DNA from: Cyanobacteria bacterium HKST-UBA02
GTDB lineage: Bacteria; Cyanobacteriota; Vampirovibrionia; Obscuribacterales; Obscuribacteraceae
Direction: 5' to 3'
Length of the DNA stretch: 41,671 bases
Assembly (NCBI GenBank): GCA_020431945.1
Contig: JAGQHH010000092.1
Coordinates: 1 to 41,671 of the forward strand
The first letter of the stretch is position 1. Every line of letters starts with the position of its first letter. The notes beneath the pieces were generated by a model that had not been told where the DNA came from, searched no databases, and worked only from the letters and a program-made list of their open reading frames with translations. Positions 39,370 to 41,671 of this stretch are shown here, piece after piece. The translations under genes and the position numbers were made by a program.

Positions 39370-40330
39370 TCTTTCCGATCATTCGCCCGGCATCTTCAAT
39401 AAGCTCAGGGCAAGCTTCTTCCCGGCTGAGAAAATCGAGCCAGGCTGTCAGGTCGACCATCATGGCGATCTTTCGCCAGTGTCTGTCGAGAACACCTCCC
39501 TCAGATCGATAGCCGGCTGCTACCGCCTCGGCAAAAGCGTTATCGTCTCCCAGGGGCGCCCTCAAGAGATTGCCGAGATCGAAATAAGGACTGCCGCTGA
39601 AAGCGAACTCCCAGTCCAGGACACCGCTGACGCAAGGTCGCCCGGAGCGCCTGTCCGCAAGAATATTGGAGCCTCCGAAATCACTGTGGGTCAGGCATGC
39701 CGAAGGAAGCGCCTGATCGAGAAGAGCCGCATGATCGCGGAGAAAGTTCTTGAGAGCGGGCAGGAGTCCCGTATCTATCCGGCTTCTGGCTGGCTCGACA
39801 GACAGTACCGACTCCACGAACTCCACCATCCCGGCAGAACCCAGCTCTATGGTCTGCACCACCTCGAGCTCAGCAGAGAGAAACCCCGGCGACTCGAAGG
39901 TCTCCTGATTGATCGCCGCCAGGACCGCGCCCAGGGAGAAGCCGACTGCTTCCCGGTCTTGCCCGTCGAGGGACGGGAAGAGCAATTCCAGGCGCTCTCC
40001 GGGTAGATACTCGAGTATTGCATAAGGCGAGCCGGTGAACTCGTTGTCCGGCAGAAGAGCATGAAACGCCGCCACCGGCACCCTGTCCTCTAAGCGCCTG
40101 GCAATTGCATATTCTTTGGCAGCGCTTTCAGGACGAGACTCGAAAATCCTCAGGAGAAGAGGCTCTCTCCGACCGGCTAAATGCACAACCAGATTCGTGT
40201 TACTCAAACCACCTTCGGCGAATCGAAACCGCTCCACCCTGGCGCCCTGAAATGCAGGCGCCATGAGCTTTTCGATCTGGGCAACAGTGAGATCAGGCAG
40301 CTCCCTGCCACGCCTCCAGTTGGCGCGCAT
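39344..40330 (-). CDS. APH-family phosphotransferase
   Basis: A 328-aa kinase-fold protein of the aminoglycoside/choline/homoserine kinase group. GGLSNTN (40-46) is the nucleotide loop, LLLRIFE the strand with the position normally held by the ATP lysine (here Arg61), HSDFGGSN (215-222) the catalytic H-x-D-x-x-x-x-N loop, and LDWEFAFSG (238-246) with Asp239 the metal-binding motif. EYLPGE is the hinge. Substrate is unknown: a small-molecule hydroxyl, not necessarily an antibiotic. GGAG lies 5 nt before the ATG. It is third in a crcB-DUF190-APH operon, starting 1 nt after the DUF190 stop. Confidence 0.88.
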   Translation of the reverse strand: MRANWRRGRELPDLTVAQIEKLMAPAFQGARVERFRFAEGGLSNTNLVVHLAGRREPLLLRIFESRPESAAKEYAIARRLEDRVPVAAFHALLPDNEFTGSPYAILEYLPGERLELLFPSLDGQDREAVGFSLGAVLAAINQETFESPGFLSAELEVVQTIELGSAGMVEFVESVLSVEPARSRIDTGLLPALKNFLRDHAALLDQALPSACLTHSDFGGSNILADRRSGRPCVSGVLDWEFAFSGSPYFDLGNLLRAPLGDDNAFAEAVAAGYRSEGGVLDRHWRKIAMMVDLTAWLDFLSREEACPELIEDAGRMIGKTMTAFDPR

Positions 40331-40331
40331 T

Positions 40332-40664
40332 TCAGCTCCGCCGGAAGTGGCGGACCGTGACTTTCTCGACAGTGGCCATACCTTCGTGGACCGAGCCTTC
40401 CAGCTCGCTCAGGAAAGCTTCCACCTTTTCCTTGCTGTCGACCATCTCCACCACCACAGGCAGATCGGTGGAGAGTGTGAGAAGCTTGGCGGTATGGATC
40501 CGGCTGTGCGAACCGAAACCTTCGATTCCCCGGAGCACGGTCGCCCCGGCGAGGCCGCGGTCTCTGGCGCGACGCACGATCCACTCATAAAGAGGCATGC
40601 CGTCATGCTTGTCCGACTCACCGAAATAGACTCTCAGGAGATAGCCTTCTTCTTCAAACATCAC
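40332..40664 (-). CDS. DUF190 family protein (CrcB-associated)
   Basis: A 110-aa small cytoplasmic protein of the DUF190 (PF02641) family, related in fold to PII-like proteins. The opening LLRVYFGESDKHDGMPLYEW, the segment GLAGATVLRGIEGFGSHSRIHTAK and the ending VVVEMVDSKEKVEAFL match that family closely. DUF190 genes are often next to crcB, as here, 6 nt downstream of it. The role in fluoride transport is not established, but the link is recurrent. The APH gene begins 1 nt after its stop. Confidence 0.93.
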   Translation of the reverse strand: MMFEEEGYLLRVYFGESDKHDGMPLYEWIVRRARDRGLAGATVLRGIEGFGSHSRIHTAKLLTLSTDLPVVVEMVDSKEKVEAFLSELEGSVHEGMATVEKVTVRHFRRS

Positions 40665-40670
40665 TCATCC

Positions 40671-41045
40671 TCACAGAAGCTTCGCCAGCCAGTAACCGAG
40701 ATACACGCAAGCCACCCCGATGAGCACTTGCAGCACCGCATTCGATATCGCGTAGAACATCTGTCCGTCGCGAATCAATTGAAAAGTCTCATAGCCGTAA
40801 GTGGAAAAAGTGGTGAAGCCGCCAAGCACCCCCACCATCAAGAATGCTCTTATCTCCGGCGAGAAGAAAGCCCTGGTCTCACTGAACTGCGCCCCCATAC
40901 CGATCAGGAGACAACCCAGAATATTGACTGTCATGGTACCCAGAGGAAAAGTCCAGTCATTAGTCAGCCCCTGGACTCCGGAGCTGACGAGAAAGCGAAA
41001 GACTCCACCCAGTCCTGCGCCCAAGAAGATGAGAAGATAGCTCAT
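40671..41045 (-). CDS. crcB: Fluoride exporter CrcB/FluC
   Basis: A 124-aa, four-helix membrane protein forming a dual-topology dimer that exports fluoride. GAGLGGVFRF (9-18) is the first family motif, FPLGTMTVNILGCLLIG (33-49) carries the conserved Asn41, and GGFTTFSTYGYE (75-86) is the central sodium- and fluoride-pathway motif. The ATG at 41045 gives MSYLLIFLGAGLGG; the frame reaches 41138 but that would run into the divergent gene's start. The ribosome binding site is weak. It heads a crcB-DUF190-APH operon. I see no fluoride riboswitch in the 74 bp before it. Confidence 0.95.
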   Translation of the reverse strand: MSYLLIFLGAGLGGVFRFLVSSGVQGLTNDWTFPLGTMTVNILGCLLIGMGAQFSETRAFFSPEIRAFLMVGVLGGFTTFSTYGYETFQLIRDGQMFYAISNAVLQVLIGVACVYLGYWLAKLL

Positions 41046-41119
41046 AATGCCACCCGGCAACCACGACAAAGACAACGACCAGAATCTTACAGGAACCGCT
41101 TCGAGAAAGTAACCCGCAG

Positions 41120-41383
41120 ATGACACAGTCGCCCTCATTACCGATACTGCTAGAGCTCATGCTCGAAGCGGAGCTGATCAGCGAGCAAGAAGCCGAGGCT
41201 CTGCTCGAGCAGATTCTTAGCAAGCCCGAATCGACCGCCGAAGAGGTCATCCGTCAATCCGGTCTGGTCGACGAAGAACAGATGCAGACCCTGAAGCTTG
41301 CCGAGGTCTTGCTGACCAGTGGCACCATTAGACTAGCGCAGTTCCCGAACTCCGAGGACGGGCAGCACTCCGAGGACCAGTGA
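41120..41383 (+). CDS. Miniature MshEN-like protein
   Basis: An 87-aa soluble protein. ILLELMLEAELISEQEAEALLEQILSKPESTAEEVIRQSGLVDEEQMQTLK is shortened here as: residues 9-30 (LMLEAELISEQEAEALLEQI) and 33-52 (STAEEVIRQSGLVDEEQMQT) are two copies of the 'LL-x-x-g-lIs-x-x-q' half-repeat. This is the same module repeated in the 793-aa protein at 18025-20406. The tail is acidic. It is divergent from crcB and followed by the tandem hairpin repeat. No ribosome binding site is clear. Confidence 0.65.
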   Translation: MTQSPSLPILLELMLEAELISEQEAEALLEQILSKPESTAEEVIRQSGLVDEEQMQTLKLAEVLLTSGTIRLAQFPNSEDGQHSEDQ

Positions 41384-41397
41384 GACCCTCGCGCCTT

Positions 41398-41671
41398 CGA
41401 ATCCGGATAGAGTTTCTCGAGTTTTTCTCTCTCCCCCTCAGATCCAGATAGAGTTTCCCGAGTTTTTCTCTCTGACCCTCAGATCCAGATAGAGTTTCTC
41501 GAGTTTTTCTATCTGCCCTCAGATCCAGATAGAATTTCCCGAGTTTTTCTATCTGCCTTGATATTCAGGTAGAGTTTCCCGGGTTTTTCTCTCTACCCCT
41601 CAGAACCAGATAGAGCTTCTCGAGTTTTTCTATCTGCCTTGATATTCAGGTAGAGTTTCCCGGGTTTTTCT
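41398..41671 (+). repeat. Tandem 40/41-bp hairpin repeat array, truncated at the window edge
   Basis: Seven copies can be counted by the GATAGAG-type start at 41406, 41447, 41488, 41528, 41568, 41609 and 41649, spaced 40 or 41 bp, the last cut by the window end. Each unit reads AGATAGAGTTT, then CTCGAG, CCCGAG or CCCGGG, then TTTTTCTATCT, so each can fold back (for example CAGATAGAA/TTCTATCTG). It begins 14 nt past the stop of the MshEN-like mini-protein. Confidence 0.88.

Noticed and set aside
41046..41119. Fluoride riboswitch upstream of crcB
   Set aside because: The 74 bp do not show the conserved pseudoknot sequences, and part of the space is needed by the divergent gene.
41398..41671. 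CRISPR array
   Set aside because: The 40/41-bp units are contiguous and wholly repeated, with no unique spacers, and no cas gene is present.

Overview
This is a GC-rich bacterial chromosome segment of about 40 protein-coding genes on both strands. I see no rRNA, tRNA, CRISPR array, transposase or phage structural gene. Housekeeping anchors are mnmG (tRNA modification), pyrB-pyrC (pyrimidine synthesis), a cytidine deaminase and crcB (fluoride export). The rest is lineage-specific: TPR proteins, LysM and MshEN-like repeat proteins, and small membrane or coiled-coil proteins. MshEN-like repeats fused to TPRs, together with a possible cyanobacterial-type DUF6816 protein beside mnmG, suggest a non-photosynthetic relative of Cyanobacteria (Vampirovibrionia/Melainabacteria, possibly Obscuribacterales). 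That placement is inference from protein style, not a database result.

Layout. 1-3.5 kb: an EF-hand protein diverging from an MFS transporter, two extracytoplasmic-type proteins, and a TPR protein. 4-10 kb (minus): M13 metallopeptidase, ABC-2 exporter (permease and ATPase) and an APC permease. 10-13.5 kb (plus): a long hairpin-rich leader, then a coiled-coil protein, a DUF2157-like membrane protein and an unknown protein. 13.9-15.1 kb (minus): an HExxH protein and a membrane-anchored thioredoxin-fold protein without its cysteines. 15.4-20.4 kb: a TPR protein, a two-LysM histidine-rich protein and an MshEN/TPR protein. 20.6-24 kb: DUF6816-like protein and mnmG, with a PCYCGC cysteine-rich exported protein diverging. 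24.3-30.8 kb: an M48 peptidase, two small proteins, a 597-aa HExxH protein, a DUF393-like protein and a MurF-like pseudoenzyme with a 62-aa partner. 31-34 kb: TPR membrane protein, a DUF1874-like protein, cytidine deaminase and a TM/coiled-coil protein. 34-41 kb: a SolA-like flavin oxidase, pyrB-pyrC, a membrane protein, a P-loop kinase, a MOSC protein, then crcB-DUF190-APH on the other strand and an MshEN-like mini-protein followed by a tandem hairpin repeat that runs off the window.

Two gene-cluster styles are interleaved. One (mnmG, pyrBC, crcB) has overlapping or nearly touching genes. The other (4-15 kb, 24-29 kb, 32-34 kb) has GC-rich hairpins between genes and long leaders. Four different HExxH metallopeptidase-type proteins occur in the window. 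The most unusual non-coding signals are an approximately 83-bp palindromic element present twice in inverted orientation, the 40/41-bp hairpin repeat at the right edge, the structured leader at 10.2-10.8 kb and phased T-tracts near 28.9 kb.
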